35,508 nucleotides of DNA from Candidatus Falkowbacteria bacterium CG10_big_fil_rev_8_21_14_0_10_37_14 (GCA_002778705.1 PFAM01000013.1:135853-171360), one strand, 5' to 3'. Counted from the stretch's first letter, positions 8,549-16,756 are shown. A program made the numbers and translations. The notes: generated from the sequence alone by a model not told the origin.

Positions 8549-8875
8549 ATGGATAATGTACTAGAGATTTGTCCTGTTTGCCACCAAACTGTAAAAGAAG
8601 AGTATTTTTTTTGCCCTAATTGTGGGCACAATTTAAAAGAAGCTGTGCTACCGATTTCTGTGGGTAAACAAATTGGATTATACGCTTTGGCTGTAATTTT
8701 ACCACCTTGGGGTTTTTATCCTGGAGTGAAATATATGTTGAAAAACAATCCACACGCTAAGCGAGTGGGTTTGATTACTGTATTATTAACCACATTGTCT
8801 ATGGCTTTAATGTTGTGGTTAATTTTTAAGGAAATGAATATTTATTTAGAGCAATTTTCGGCACTTAGTCTATAA
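8549..8875 (+). CDS. Zinc-ribbon membrane protein
   Basis: 108 aa. The N-terminal zinc ribbon has two CxxC knuckles (CPVC ... CPNCGHNL), then two hydrophobic segments (IGLYALAVILPPWGFYPGV and VGLITVLLTTLSMALMLWLIF). It lies 9 nt after the peptidase gene in the same operon. This is a common small zinc-ribbon plus TM layout; function unknown. Confidence 0.75.
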   Translation: MDNVLEICPVCHQTVKEEYFFCPNCGHNLKEAVLPISVGKQIGLYALAVILPPWGFYPGVKYMLKNNPHAKRVGLITVLLTTLSMALMLWLIFKEMNIYLEQFSALSL

Positions 8876-8879
8876 CAAT

Positions 8880-9041
8880 ATGGATAAAAAGGTTATTTAT
8901 CTAGGGATGTTTATAGGCTCTTTGGTTGGTGGTTATCTGCCAATGTTATTTGGGGTTAGTGCGTTTTCCATGTGGTCAGTAATGTCTGGAGCGGTAGGTG
9001 GTATTTTTGGTATTTGGCTAGCCTATAAAATTTTTAATTAA
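8880..9041 (+). CDS. Small hydrophobic protein, 53 aa
   Basis: ATG at 8880, TAA at 9039-9041, 53 codons. The protein has two predicted membrane helices (VIYLGMFIGSLVGGYL and VMSGAVGGIFGIWLAYKIF) with glycine-rich faces. It begins 4 nt after the zinc-ribbon gene stop and ends 11 bp before the operon terminator, which argues that it is a real last cistron. Function unknown. Confidence 0.7.
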   Translation: MDKKVIYLGMFIGSLVGGYLPMLFGVSAFSMWSVMSGAVGGIFGIWLAYKIFN

Positions 9042-9051
9042 AAATATTTAT

Positions 9052-9086
9052 AAAAAGACCAGGCTTATAATGCTTGGTCTTTTTTA
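9052..9086. terminator. Bidirectional terminator between convergent operons
   Basis: An 11-13 bp stem (AAAAAGACCAGGC / GCTTGGTCTTTTT) encloses a 7-nt loop, with A-run on one side and T-run on the other. It serves the malic-enzyme operon (plus) and the helicase gene (minus). Confidence 0.9.
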
Positions 9087-9092
9087 TTAGGT

Positions 9093-10793
9093 TTAAAATT
9101 TAGAGCGACGAGTTGATATGCGGTAGCGTTGATCGTCACTAAATTTAATTGGGCTAGAGTTATCACGATCATTATTGCCTCTATATTTATTACCACCAGA
9201 ACGAGGAGCGCGTTTGTTATCGCTAGTAGTAGGGTGGTCGCTAAAAGATTTTTTAGTACTAAAGGGTTTTTTGACGCCGGCATTTTTTCTAGCGTTGAAA
9301 GGTTTTCTAGCACCGAAAGATTTTTTGCCTTCGATGTAATTTAGACCATCTGAGAAAAGATTATCTTTGCTAGATTGAACACTATGAGAAGTGTAATTGT
9401 TGCCTGATCGAGGAGTTTCTGATTGACTGCGAAAACGACTAACACCACCAAAATCTTGGCGTTTTGTTGGATATGGGCTACCGCTGGTTTTTTTATTTTT
9501 CCAATCAGTGGTTGGTTTGTTTTGATTTTGGTGTTTATTGCTAGAAGTTTGACTGCTATAACGTTCGTTGGATCGTTCACTATGTACCATACGACCACCA
9601 ATAGATTTGCGACTACGAGATATTTGGCCAGAACGACGAGGTTCTTTGGGCTGATCAATATCGCCAGGCTTAGCCAATTGTTTGGTAACTTTAATGTTTT
9701 GTTTAATCAAACGTTCGATATCGCGGATGTCGCGAGATTGATTAGGTAAGGCAAAGGAAATAGCTTTACCAAATTTACCGGCACGACCGGTACGACCAAT
9801 ACGGTGGACATAATCCTCAGAGTTTTCTGGTAAATCATAGTTAACAACCAATTCGATTTCTTTAACATCGATACCACGAGCGGCAACATCAGTAGCTACC
9901 ATAATCCGATAACGACCGTTTTTAAAACCAGCTAAGGCTTCTTTGCGTTGAGATAAAGAGCGGTTAGAATGAATTTCTACAGCGCGATAGCCGTCCTCAT
10001 TTAATCTTAAACAAATTTTCTTAACATTGTGTTTGGTTCTTAAAAAAACTAAAATAGTACCAGCATACTCTTTGGCGATGCTTAATAACTCTGGGTATTT
10101 ATCGTCATTTCTTAAGATGACCATTTCTTGAGTAACGTTTTCAGCGGTGCTGCCAGTTGGGGCAACTTCAATGCTGACAGGTAAATTCATGTGAGCATTA
10201 ACTAATTTTAAAATAGCTGCCGGCATAGTGGCTGAAAACAACATGGTTTGACGAGCTTTTGGTACAGATTTTAAAATTAGTTCGATTTGAGGAGCAAAAC
10301 CTAGACTAAACATCATGTCGGCTTCATCTAAGACAACTATTTTAACATCGTCTAGTCTTAATTTATAGCTTTTGATGTGATCATTTAGGCGACCAGGAGT
10401 AGCAATGATAATGTGAGGATTTCTTTTAAGTGCGTTTAATTGACGACCAATATATTCTCCGCCAATTAAAACGGCAGTGCGTAAACCAAGTTTGGAACCA
10501 ATAGTGCGCAAGCTTTCATCAACTTGTAAGGCTAATTCGCGAGTTGGTAAAATTACCAAACCACGACCTTTATCTGCGGCTAATCTTTGAATTAGAGGAA
10601 TGCCAAAAGCTAAGGTTTTACCGGTACCGGTTTGAGCAATACCGACGATATCTTTACCAGCGATAGTAACGGGAAGGGACTTTAATTGAATTGGGGTTGG
10701 GGTGGTAAAATGTAGGCTGTTTAAAATTTCCAACATTTTGGGCGCAATGCCCAAACCATAGAAATCTGTAGATTTCTTGTTTGTATTTGTCAT
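9093..10793 (-). CDS. DEAD-box ATP-dependent RNA helicase
   Basis: 566 aa from the ATG at 10793; a GTG at 10823 could add 10 residues but has no better ribosome-binding site. Two RecA-like domains are complete: Q-motif region (PTPIQ), AQTGTGKT (Walker A), PTRELA, DEAD (Walker B), SAT, ATDVAARGID and HRIGRTGR. Residues ~385-566 form a low-complexity basic Ser/Arg/Lys/Asn-rich tail, as in RNA-binding CsdA/RhlE-type helicases that help ribosome assembly and cold adaptation. The gene is monocistronic with a structured leader of ~115 nt. Confidence 0.92.
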   Translation of the reverse strand: MTNTNKKSTDFYGLGIAPKMLEILNSLHFTTPTPIQLKSLPVTIAGKDIVGIAQTGTGKTLAFGIPLIQRLAADKGRGLVILPTRELALQVDESLRTIGSKLGLRTAVLIGGEYIGRQLNALKRNPHIIIATPGRLNDHIKSYKLRLDDVKIVVLDEADMMFSLGFAPQIELILKSVPKARQTMLFSATMPAAILKLVNAHMNLPVSIEVAPTGSTAENVTQEMVILRNDDKYPELLSIAKEYAGTILVFLRTKHNVKKICLRLNEDGYRAVEIHSNRSLSQRKEALAGFKNGRYRIMVATDVAARGIDVKEIELVVNYDLPENSEDYVHRIGRTGRAGKFGKAISFALPNQSRDIRDIERLIKQNIKVTKQLAKPGDIDQPKEPRRSGQISRSRKSIGGRMVHSERSNERYSSQTSSNKHQNQNKPTTDWKNKKTSGSPYPTKRQDFGGVSRFRSQSETPRSGNNYTSHSVQSSKDNLFSDGLNYIEGKKSFGARKPFNARKNAGVKKPFSTKKSFSDHPTTSDNKRAPRSGGNKYRGNNDRDNSSPIKFSDDQRYRISTRRSKF

Positions 10794-10800
10794 AATTTTT

Positions 10801-10897
10801 TGTGACACGAAGCCACTGGTCACTGAATTATGACTAATAAGGGTTCGAGTCGGTGTGCTTTATAGTTAGCACATAAAAAACCGCCATAAGACGGTTT
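10801..10897 (-). promoter_or_regulatory. Structured 5' leader of the helicase gene with an attenuator-like hairpin
   Basis: Reading the minus strand from the predicted start (~10908), three hairpins occur in order. First AAACCG/CGGTTT (10892-10897 with 10878-10883), followed by six T. Second TGTGCT/AGCACA (10855-10874). Third GTGAC/GTCAC (~10801-10823), covering the GTG just upstream of the chosen start. The first resembles an early terminator inside the leader. Cold-shock-type control is an inference from the gene product. Confidence 0.5.
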
Positions 10898-10914
10898 AAT
10901 GTAATATTATTTAT

Positions 10915-10943
10915 ATAATAGCACGATAAAAAAAATTTGTCAA
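10915..10943 (-). promoter_or_regulatory. Helicase promoter
   Basis: On the minus strand, a perfect TTGACA (10938-10943) and TATTAT (10915-10920) are separated by exactly 17 bp, with TGC before the -10 box (extended -10). Predicted start is about 10908. Confidence 0.8.
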
Positions 10944-11136
10944 CTAAGCTTCCCTACATTCTGGTTCCAAGCTTAATTTAATACAAAAGACACCTCGATT
11001 AGGGCAAAATAATTAAGTGACTAATTATAAACCTAAAAAAGATGTCTTATATACTATTATTTTAAACCAGAAAAAAGAAATGAGCTAGTGGTTGTGTTAC
11101 GAGCTGGGTTAAAACAAAAAGATATAGCTAAATTAC

Positions 11137-11165
11137 TTGGCAAGACGGCGTCAGCCGTCTGCCAA
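11137..11165. repeat. Strong hairpin inside the transposase 5' region
   Basis: TTGGCA-a-GACGGC and GCCGTC-TGCCAA pair as 12 bp around a 4-nt loop, within codons for the helix-turn-helix. Some IS elements use such hairpins near the transposase start to block read-through expression (known for other IS); here this is only a suggestion. Confidence 0.6.
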
Positions 11166-11930
11166 GAGTTAAAGAGAAATAGAACTGATAATAAAAGTGG
11201 TTATGATGTCGGTCTAGCTAAAAAGATGACTAAAGAAAGAAGAGTTATGGCTAACCAGAGATTTAGAAAGATTGAAAATAACAAGTGGTTAAAAAATTAC
11301 ATTGCAAAGAAAATTGAAAAATACTGGTCGCCGGAACAAATTAGTGGACGATTAGGATATCTCTATCCAAATGAAAAAATGAAACAGATTGGCAAAGATA
11401 GCATCTATAAATATATCTATGATGAGAGGAAAGAATTAGTTAAGTATCTTAGATGTCAGAAAGGAAAATATTGTAGGCGCTATGGCACGAGAATACCCAC
11501 AGAACAACGAGAAGAGCTAAAAAAGAGACGAATTAACGAAAGATCGGTTGAAGTGGAAAAGCGAGGACAAATTGGTCATTGGAAAGGAGCTGCAATAGTG
11601 GGCACTGACAAACAACATATTCTAGCTCATGTGGAGAGAAAAAGCGGATTACTATTAGCAGACAAACTGAAACGAGGCACAGCGGAATTAACGAGACAAA
11701 AAACAATTGAAAGATTTGAACATATTCCTAAGAAGAAAAAACTGACGATGACTTATGATAATGGTGTTACCTTTGCTGAGCATGAAATGACTGAGAAAAA
11801 AACGGGAATAATAATTTATTTCGCTAATTCATATCACTCCTGGTAACGCGGGACTAATGAAAATTGTAATGGCTTGCTCAGACAATTCTTTCCAAAAAAA
11901 TCCGCCTTTGCTATGATCACTCAAGAGGCT

Positions 11931-11957
11931 GTTGATGAGGCCTGCGGCCTCATCAAC
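11931..11957. repeat. Perfect 12-bp palindrome inside the transposase 3' region
   Basis: GTTGATGAGGCC and GGCCTCATCAAC flank a 3-nt loop inside the coding frame (codons VDEACGLIN). It is GC-rich relative to its surroundings. Confidence 0.6.
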
Positions 11958-12165
11958 AATCGCCCGAGAAAACGACACGGTTATTTGACTCCAAATGAGG
12001 TGTTTCGCGGAAAATAATCTGCCAAATTAATTAAGCTTTGGAATAGAATTTAAGTTCATTCTGCAGGTTTTTAGAACAATTAACCAGTACTAGTAGTAAT
12101 TGAGGTCTCATTGAGCAAAGTTTTGTTGATCAGGGTGAGGTATTTTTGGAAGACCTGTTATTTAA

Positions 12166-12193
12166 TTGCTATTTTAAATAAATGTTATATAAT
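12166..12193 (+). promoter_or_regulatory. Promoter of the cytochrome b5/DoxX genes
   Basis: TTGCTA (12166-12171), 16-bp spacer, perfect TATAAT (12188-12193). It is 28 bp before the ATG. The 172-bp stretch between the IS end and the gene shows no other feature. Confidence 0.6.
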
Positions 12194-12221
12194 ATACAAC
12201 ATTATAAAATAATCGTTTTAA

Positions 12222-12737
12222 ATGAAAAATACAATTATTTGGTTTTTAGTGGCAGTATTTTTGGTGGGGGCTATAGTAATTGTGTATCGTGGTCGCCCAG
12301 TTCAAAAATTATCTCATGAGCAGAATGCTTTAGCTTCTTTGCGGACTGAAAATGATGAAGTTGAGAAAAGTGCACTAGAGCTGAACGATGGCGAAAAGTC
12401 TGAGCAATTGATGGAATTTTCTGTGGAGAATCCAACTTCTGAGCAAACGAGTGTGGTTCCAGTGGACACAAAAACAGTAGTAACTAGTCCTTCGGTCAGA
12501 GCTAATATTTTTACAGTTGCGGATATTGCTAAACATAACATAAGGACCGATTGTTGGTCCACTATTAATGGTAGTGTTTATGATTTAACTAGTTTTGTGG
12601 ATCGTCATCCGGGTGGTGCTAAAAAAATTATGATGATTTGTGGTGTTGATGGTTCTGGTTTGTTTGACACACAACATAATGGATCTAGTGTGGCCCAAGC
12701 TTCTTTGGGTTTATTAAAAATAGGAGTTCTAAAATAA
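12222..12737 (+). CDS. Membrane-anchored cytochrome b5-like heme-binding protein
   Basis: 171 aa. An N-terminal TM anchor (residues ~5-23) and a charged/Thr-rich linker lead to a C-terminal cytochrome b5-type domain (~97-170). The two axial heme histidines are visible: H129 in DRHPGG and H152 in TQHNG. The domain keeps CWSTINGSVYDLTSFV. It is probably exported and tethered, acting as a one-electron carrier. It ends one base before the DoxX-like gene, so the two are likely partners. An intact heme site is notable if the cell cannot make heme; this cannot be tested from this window. Confidence 0.85.
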   Translation: MKNTIIWFLVAVFLVGAIVIVYRGRPVQKLSHEQNALASLRTENDEVEKSALELNDGEKSEQLMEFSVENPTSEQTSVVPVDTKTVVTSPSVRANIFTVADIAKHNIRTDCWSTINGSVYDLTSFVDRHPGGAKKIMMICGVDGSGLFDTQHNGSSVAQASLGLLKIGVLK

Positions 12738-12738
12738 T

Positions 12739-13107
12739 ATGATGAAAGATGTATCAACTAAATTATTGCGTATATCTTTTGCAGTGATGTTTTTGTGGTT
12801 TGGCGTTAATCAGTTATTAAATCCAGCAGCTTGGACTATTTTTTTGCCGACTTGGACAGGCTATTTTCCTATACCTGGAGAAATGTTGGTTCAGCTTAAT
12901 GGTTGGTTTGAAATCGTGTCGGCAGTAGCTTTGATTATTGGAGTCTGGGTTAAGCCAATTGCTATTTTGCTTGGGTTACATTTGGTTGGTATTGCTATTT
13001 CAGTGGGCGGAGCAACTGGAGTACGAGATGCAGTGTTAGCGGTAATGGGTTTTGCTTTGGCAGCAGACGAGCATGACAATTGGTCACTAGAGACTAGGAA
13101 TAACTAA
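12739..13107 (+). CDS. DoxX-like membrane protein
   Basis: 122 aa with about four transmembrane helices. LLRISFAVMFLWFGVNQLLNP and LVQLNGWFEIVSAVALIIGVWVKPIAILL are the DoxX/SURF4-like pattern. DoxX family members are small quinol- or redox-linked membrane subunits, though the role varies. It is directly coupled to the cytochrome b5-like gene, supporting a small membrane redox pair. Confidence 0.75.
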   Translation: MMKDVSTKLLRISFAVMFLWFGVNQLLNPAAWTIFLPTWTGYFPIPGEMLVQLNGWFEIVSAVALIIGVWVKPIAILLGLHLVGIAISVGGATGVRDAVLAVMGFALAADEHDNWSLETRNN

Positions 13108-13131
13108 GATTATAGTGAGCTTAAGATAAAT

Positions 13132-13650
13132 ATGGCAATTAAAAGATTAATCAAAGTTAATGATAAAATGCAAAAGGGTTATAGTTACCAGCTAACAGCA
13201 CCAACTGGTAAAAATTTTCAAGAAGACTTTAAACCCGATTTAACTCCAGCGCAAATGTTGAAATTAGGGGTGTTTGGTGGGCGATATTTAAGAGATTGCC
13301 AAAAAGAATTTCCGTCTAATTGGTTTTTTGAAGCTAAGTTTTTGCCTTTGGGGATGTCTGGACACAATGTGCAATTAAACTATTTTAAAGTAGAAGCGTC
13401 TTTATCCTTGCAAGAGTGGCAACGAAAAGACTGGATTCATCCTCAAGATCCAAGGGGTTGGTTTCAATGGTATTGCCGTTATTATTTAGGGCGACGTAGT
13501 GAAGATGATGCTAGGCAAATTAAAAGATGGCGAATGATGCGCAGACATATAGCTCAGATTAAAAAAAATTGTGAAGTTGGTGATAAATTATGTAGAGCTA
13601 AACAAAGACAAGCTTTGTTACATTGGGCATATGATAGTCGTAAGTTTTAG
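13132..13650 (+). CDS. Conserved protein of unknown function (GRYLRDCQKEFP...WAYDSRK family)
   Basis: 172 aa, soluble, rich in Trp, Arg and Tyr. Conserved-looking blocks: GYSYQLTAPTGKNFQEDFKPDLTPAQMLKLGVFGGRYLRDC, LNYFKVEASLSLQEW, DPRGWFQWYCRYYLGRR, RQIKRWRMMRRHIAQIKKNC and a C-terminal RQRQALLHWAYDSRKF. I recall this as a widely conserved uncharacterised family, but its function is unknown to me. The basic and aromatic surface hints at nucleic-acid contact (speculation). It lies 24 bp after the DoxX-like gene and may share its transcript. Confidence 0.8.
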   Translation: MAIKRLIKVNDKMQKGYSYQLTAPTGKNFQEDFKPDLTPAQMLKLGVFGGRYLRDCQKEFPSNWFFEAKFLPLGMSGHNVQLNYFKVEASLSLQEWQRKDWIHPQDPRGWFQWYCRYYLGRRSEDDARQIKRWRMMRRHIAQIKKNCEVGDKLCRAKQRQALLHWAYDSRKF

Positions 13651-14022
13651 AGTTGTTAAAAAAATTAATAGTTTGAGGTAACAAGTAATAACTGTTTACA
13701 AGTAAGTCTTGTTTTGGGTGGCATTAGTATAAGTAAGGTTACTAGATGTTACTTTCTGCTAAAAATGTTTGTGCTTGTGACAATAAATTTTGTATTTTTT
13801 TGCTGTTAGCGTGAACCTGATTATTCTTGTAATTGCCGGAACGAAATCAGCGACCAGTAAGCACTGTTCTGTGGTTTATATTTTTTTTAAAGACTAATGG
13901 TTACGGAGTAGTTGGATTAGTGAAGAAAGTTTTAATTTGCTAATTTTTATTAGGTTAGTTGAAGTAGAGGGTTTGTTATTACCTGGAGAGAGTTCTGGGA
14001 GTACGGGAGATAAATACAAAAT
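13651..14022. other. Gene-free 372-bp stretch
   Basis: No convincing ORF, tRNA or strong terminator. It contains a direct repeat of ACAAGTAA (two copies 17 bp apart near 13683-13706) and a weak inverted repeat CTGATT/AATCAG (~13816-13852). It separates a plus-strand and a minus-strand operon that converge. Confidence 0.5.
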
Positions 14023-15396
14023 TTAATATAACTTTAATGTGTAGAAACCGGTTTGTTCAGCAACCTGTCCAAAGAAGAATAATCTTTGCCCGTTGTTTGA
14101 TAAAGATAAGTGATTAATAAGACTGCCTGTGACTAATCTGGTTTCATGGTGACCACCTCGATTATCTAGCTCTAAAGCGTAAATACCTTTATCGGTGGCG
14201 TAAATGATGTAGTTGTCGTCGGTATGCCAAATAGCGTTAATTAAAGGTCGACTAACACGGCTTAAGAGATTTTCTTTATCTTGTTCGCTATCCCAAAGTC
14301 GTAATTCTGAATTACCACTTAATAACAATTGACGATTATTGAGCCAATTAGCTTGATCAACATTTTCTAAGGTTTTTAGTTTAGTGGTTAATTCTTTCGG
14401 TCCGGCGGGAAGTAAATATAATTTATGATTTTTGGTATCAGCAATGTTAATCCAACGATTATCATAATTAACAAAGCTTAAATCTGAAATTATTTGTAAA
14501 TTTAGAGTATTTAAAGATTTTCCTGAGCCATCTAGAATGTTGATGCGCCATTCGCGACTACTAGAGTTTTGTTCTAGAAGGTAGGTATAGTTATCTTTAA
14601 TGAGCCAATCTTCAGTTAAATAATTAGAAATGTTGACCGGGGTAATGCTATTGAAACGACCGTCAGTTAAACGATAGCTAAAAAGTCTACCAGCTTGTAA
14701 ATAATAAATAGTGGAGTTTTCAGTGTTAAAACGAGCGATGATAAATTGACCATCAACGCTATTGAGGTTGATAGGAGGAGTCATCAAATTATTGACATCA
14801 ATAATTTGACCGTTAACTATTAACCAGCGACTATTTGGTGACCAAGAGATGTATTTTTTTTCTTGATAGTTTTTAACAGGGTAAGTTTTAATAATTTTTA
14901 AATCCTTAAGATCTAATAAAAATAATTGATCAGTATTTAATACAGCACCAAAACTACGGTTAGGAGAGGTTTTAGTTAAAGAGTTTATGGTAGTGGTTTG
15001 TAAAATTTCTGGTAAATTATTAGAGAAAAAACGAACATTTTCTAAATAAGTTGTTTCACCAGAATAAATGTTAATGTGTTTACTCCAGGTGTAATAGCCA
15101 TCTAATCTTAATTCTAAATCATAGAATCCGGACTTTATATTGGAAATTTTAGCGGGGGTAAGAGTAATCTGCGGTTTAGATGAAAAACTGCTAAGCCAAG
15201 AGCCGTGAGGTTTGCCGTCTAAGTAGATACTGGCTTTTTCTGGTTTAGTTTTGATTTGCAAAAAACCAGTTTTTTCGATTCGCCAGCCATAAGAACTAAA
15301 AGTGTAGCCAAAAGCATAAAACAAAACTGAGGCTGAAATAATAATAAATAATCCAACAAAAGATGAAAATAAATAGCGACGAAATACTTTGTTCAT
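14023..15396 (-). CDS. PEGA-domain surface protein with beta-propeller-like repeats
   Basis: 457 aa. An N-terminal TM helix (residues ~10-32) is followed by a PEGA domain (~43-120: LQIKTKPEKASIYLDGKPHG ... GFYDLELRLDGYYTWSKHINI). The remainder has repeated strand-turn units such as ISWSPNSRWLIV and LSLSNNGQRLFFFG, typical of WD40/TolB-like propellers. It is probably exported and membrane-tethered, with a binding or scaffold role. Its start lies 1 bp after the murA stop on the same strand, so it is co-transcribed with a peptidoglycan gene and may act at the cell wall. Confidence 0.75.
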   Translation of the reverse strand: MNKVFRRYLFSSFVGLFIIISASVLFYAFGYTFSSYGWRIEKTGFLQIKTKPEKASIYLDGKPHGSWLSSFSSKPQITLTPAKISNIKSGFYDLELRLDGYYTWSKHINIYSGETTYLENVRFFSNNLPEILQTTTINSLTKTSPNRSFGAVLNTDQLFLLDLKDLKIIKTYPVKNYQEKKYISWSPNSRWLIVNGQIIDVNNLMTPPINLNSVDGQFIIARFNTENSTIYYLQAGRLFSYRLTDGRFNSITPVNISNYLTEDWLIKDNYTYLLEQNSSSREWRINILDGSGKSLNTLNLQIISDLSFVNYDNRWINIADTKNHKLYLLPAGPKELTTKLKTLENVDQANWLNNRQLLLSGNSELRLWDSEQDKENLLSRVSRPLINAIWHTDDNYIIYATDKGIYALELDNRGGHHETRLVTGSLINHLSLSNNGQRLFFFGQVAEQTGFYTLKLY

Positions 15397-15397
15397 A

Positions 15398-16657
15398 TTA
15401 GTCTGTTTGCTTGATGTCTGCCCCTAAAGAGCGGAGGCGACTGGCTATTTGTTCATAGCCACGATCAATTTGATAGATGTTGTCTATTTCTGTAATACCT
15501 TCAGCGATTAAGCCAGCGATAATCATAGAGATACCAGCGCGTAAATCAGGACTGGTTAATTTGCGTCCTCGAAGTTGTGTGGGGCCATTAACCACAACAC
15601 GGTGTGGATCACACATAATAATATTAGCCCCCATTTGAGTCAACATGTCAGTAAAAAGTAGGCGCCTGTCATAAATTGTTTCGTGAATAATTGATGAGCC
15701 TTTAGCTTGGGTCATTAGGACGGTGTAGGGTGATTGTAAATCTGTTGGGAAGCCTGGATACTCATGGGTTTTAATGTTATAAGGTAAAATTTGTTTGGCT
15801 GGTTTGATGGTCAGGGTGTCTGAAGTGGTTTCAAAGGGCACGCCAATATGTCGAAAAATGCTTAAAAGTGATTCTAGGTGGTCAGGGCGACAGTTAGTAA
15901 TTACAATTTTAGTTTTGGCGGCGGCCGCTAAAATAGCAAAAGTTCCGGCTTCAATACGATCTGGCATAATTGTGATTTCTCCACCACTAATTTTGTCGAC
16001 ACCCTCAATAACAATAACAGGTGAACCAGCACCAGTGATTTTAGCGCCAACATTATTAAGATGATTAGCTAGCGCTACGATTTCTGGTTCCATCGCGGCG
16101 TTTTTTAAAACAGTTTTGCCTTTAGCTAAAACGGCAGCCATTAATAAACTTTCAGTGCCGGTGACACTAACAATCGGGAAGAAGTATTCGGTGCCAATTA
16201 AGTGTTTAGCGCGTAAGTGGTAAAAATGTTCTTCCATAATTAACTCAGCTCCCAGGGCTTGAAAGCCTTCTAAAAAAATATCAATTGGTCTGGTGCCAGC
16301 ACCGATAACACAACCACCTGGATGAGGGAAACGAGCTTCATTAAAGCGAGCTAAGAGTGGGGCTACAAACATAATAGAAGCTCTGAGTTTATTAGCTAAA
16401 CCATGGTCTAGTTCGATAGTGGTAATATTCGCCGTGTCTAAATGACAAGTATCTGCAGTGCGATCCACTTTAACACCTAAAGCTGAGATTAATTCTAGAG
16501 AACGATCAATATCTTCAATGGCTGGTAAATTGGTAATAGTGAGTGGTTCGGTAGACAGCAGGGAGGCGGGAATGATTTTAAGAGCGGCGTTTTTAGCGCC
16601 TTTGACGGCGATGGTGCCAGCTAGAGATTTACCGCCTTGGATGATGTATTTGGGCAT
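15398..16657 (-). CDS. murA: UDP-N-acetylglucosamine 1-carboxyvinyltransferase
   Basis: 419 aa, full length. It catalyses the first committed step of peptidoglycan synthesis (PEP + UDP-GlcNAc). The visible active site includes K22 in GAKNAALK, N23, and the loop cysteine C116 in PHPGGCVIGAGTRP. C-terminal RGYEQIASRLRSLGA closes the fold. The loop Cys is the residue alkylated by fosfomycin; Asp there gives resistance in some phyla, so this enzyme is of the sensitive type (inference). The gene heads a minus-strand pair with the PEGA protein. Confidence 0.96.
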   Translation of the reverse strand: MPKYIIQGGKSLAGTIAVKGAKNAALKIIPASLLSTEPLTITNLPAIEDIDRSLELISALGVKVDRTADTCHLDTANITTIELDHGLANKLRASIMFVAPLLARFNEARFPHPGGCVIGAGTRPIDIFLEGFQALGAELIMEEHFYHLRAKHLIGTEYFFPIVSVTGTESLLMAAVLAKGKTVLKNAAMEPEIVALANHLNNVGAKITGAGSPVIVIEGVDKISGGEITIMPDRIEAGTFAILAAAAKTKIVITNCRPDHLESLLSIFRHIGVPFETTSDTLTIKPAKQILPYNIKTHEYPGFPTDLQSPYTVLMTQAKGSSIIHETIYDRRLLFTDMLTQMGANIIMCDPHRVVVNGPTQLRGRKLTSPDLRAGISMIIAGLIAEGITEIDNIYQIDRGYEQIASRLRSLGADIKQTD

Positions 16658-16664
16658 AGAGTGA

Positions 16665-16705
16665 GTTAAAAGTTTGTAAAGTCTATCAAGTTTATAAAGT
16701 TGAAG
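16665..16705. repeat. Intergenic repeat, copy A (GTTAAAAGTT-GTAAAGT...TTTATAAAGTT)
   Basis: Copy A of an AT-rich repeat also found at 27825-27859 (same orientation) and 26125-26166 (inverted). Copies A and C share GTTAAAAGTT[T/C]GTAAAG and TTTATAAAGTT blocks. All three lie directly next to coding ends. Confidence 0.5.
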
Positions 16706-16756
16706 GTGATTATTGTATCTTAGCTGAAACGATGAGTTTTTTCAAGTTTTTATTAC

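Larger units (their letters stand above)
11042..12017 (+). pseudogene. IS30-family transposase, inactivated
   Basis: The recognisable frame is 11037-12017. An N-terminal helix-turn-helix (GLKQKDIAKLLGKTASAVCQELKRN) and DDE core motifs are present. Lesions: the likely start (ATG 11042, MSYILLF) is one frame off and ends at a stop; the first catalytic Asp of the usual WEGD motif reads WKGA; a TAA at 11844-11846 replaces the Glu codon of the family's HSWERGTNEN motif. After that stop the same frame continues RGTNENCNGLLRQFF...NNRPRKRHGYLTPNEVF to the true end at 12017. The catalytic Glu, 33 residues after the second Asp (TYDNG), is lost from the truncated product. Confidence 0.88.
10958..12049 (+). 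mobile_element. Degenerate IS30-family insertion sequence (~1.09 kb)
   Basis: The imperfect terminal inverted repeats are about 24 bp: left end at 10958-10982 and right end at 12026-12049. Both contain ATTCT..TTCCAA(A)GCTTAATT, differing by small indels. Between them lies one IS30-type transposase with several inactivating changes. Size and repeat length fit IS30 elements. No clear short target-site duplication was found. It sits just upstream of the helicase promoter. Confidence 0.8.

Noticed and set aside
9129-9749. Plus-strand and minus-strand frames inside the helicase 3' region
   Set aside because: They are shadows of the repetitive Arg/Ser-rich tail codons; the helicase frame explains the sequence fully.
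10838-10860. tRNA-like GGTTCGAGTC stretch upstream of the helicase
   Set aside because: The flanking bases do not pair as a T-arm and no other tRNA arms are present.
11844-11846. Recoding of TAA as a sense codon in the transposase
   Set aside because: TAA ends many genes here normally and the transposase has other lesions, so a nonsense mutation is simpler.
13651-14022. Hidden gene in the 372-bp gap
   Set aside because: All frames are short and broken, and no conserved motif or strong RNA fold was seen.
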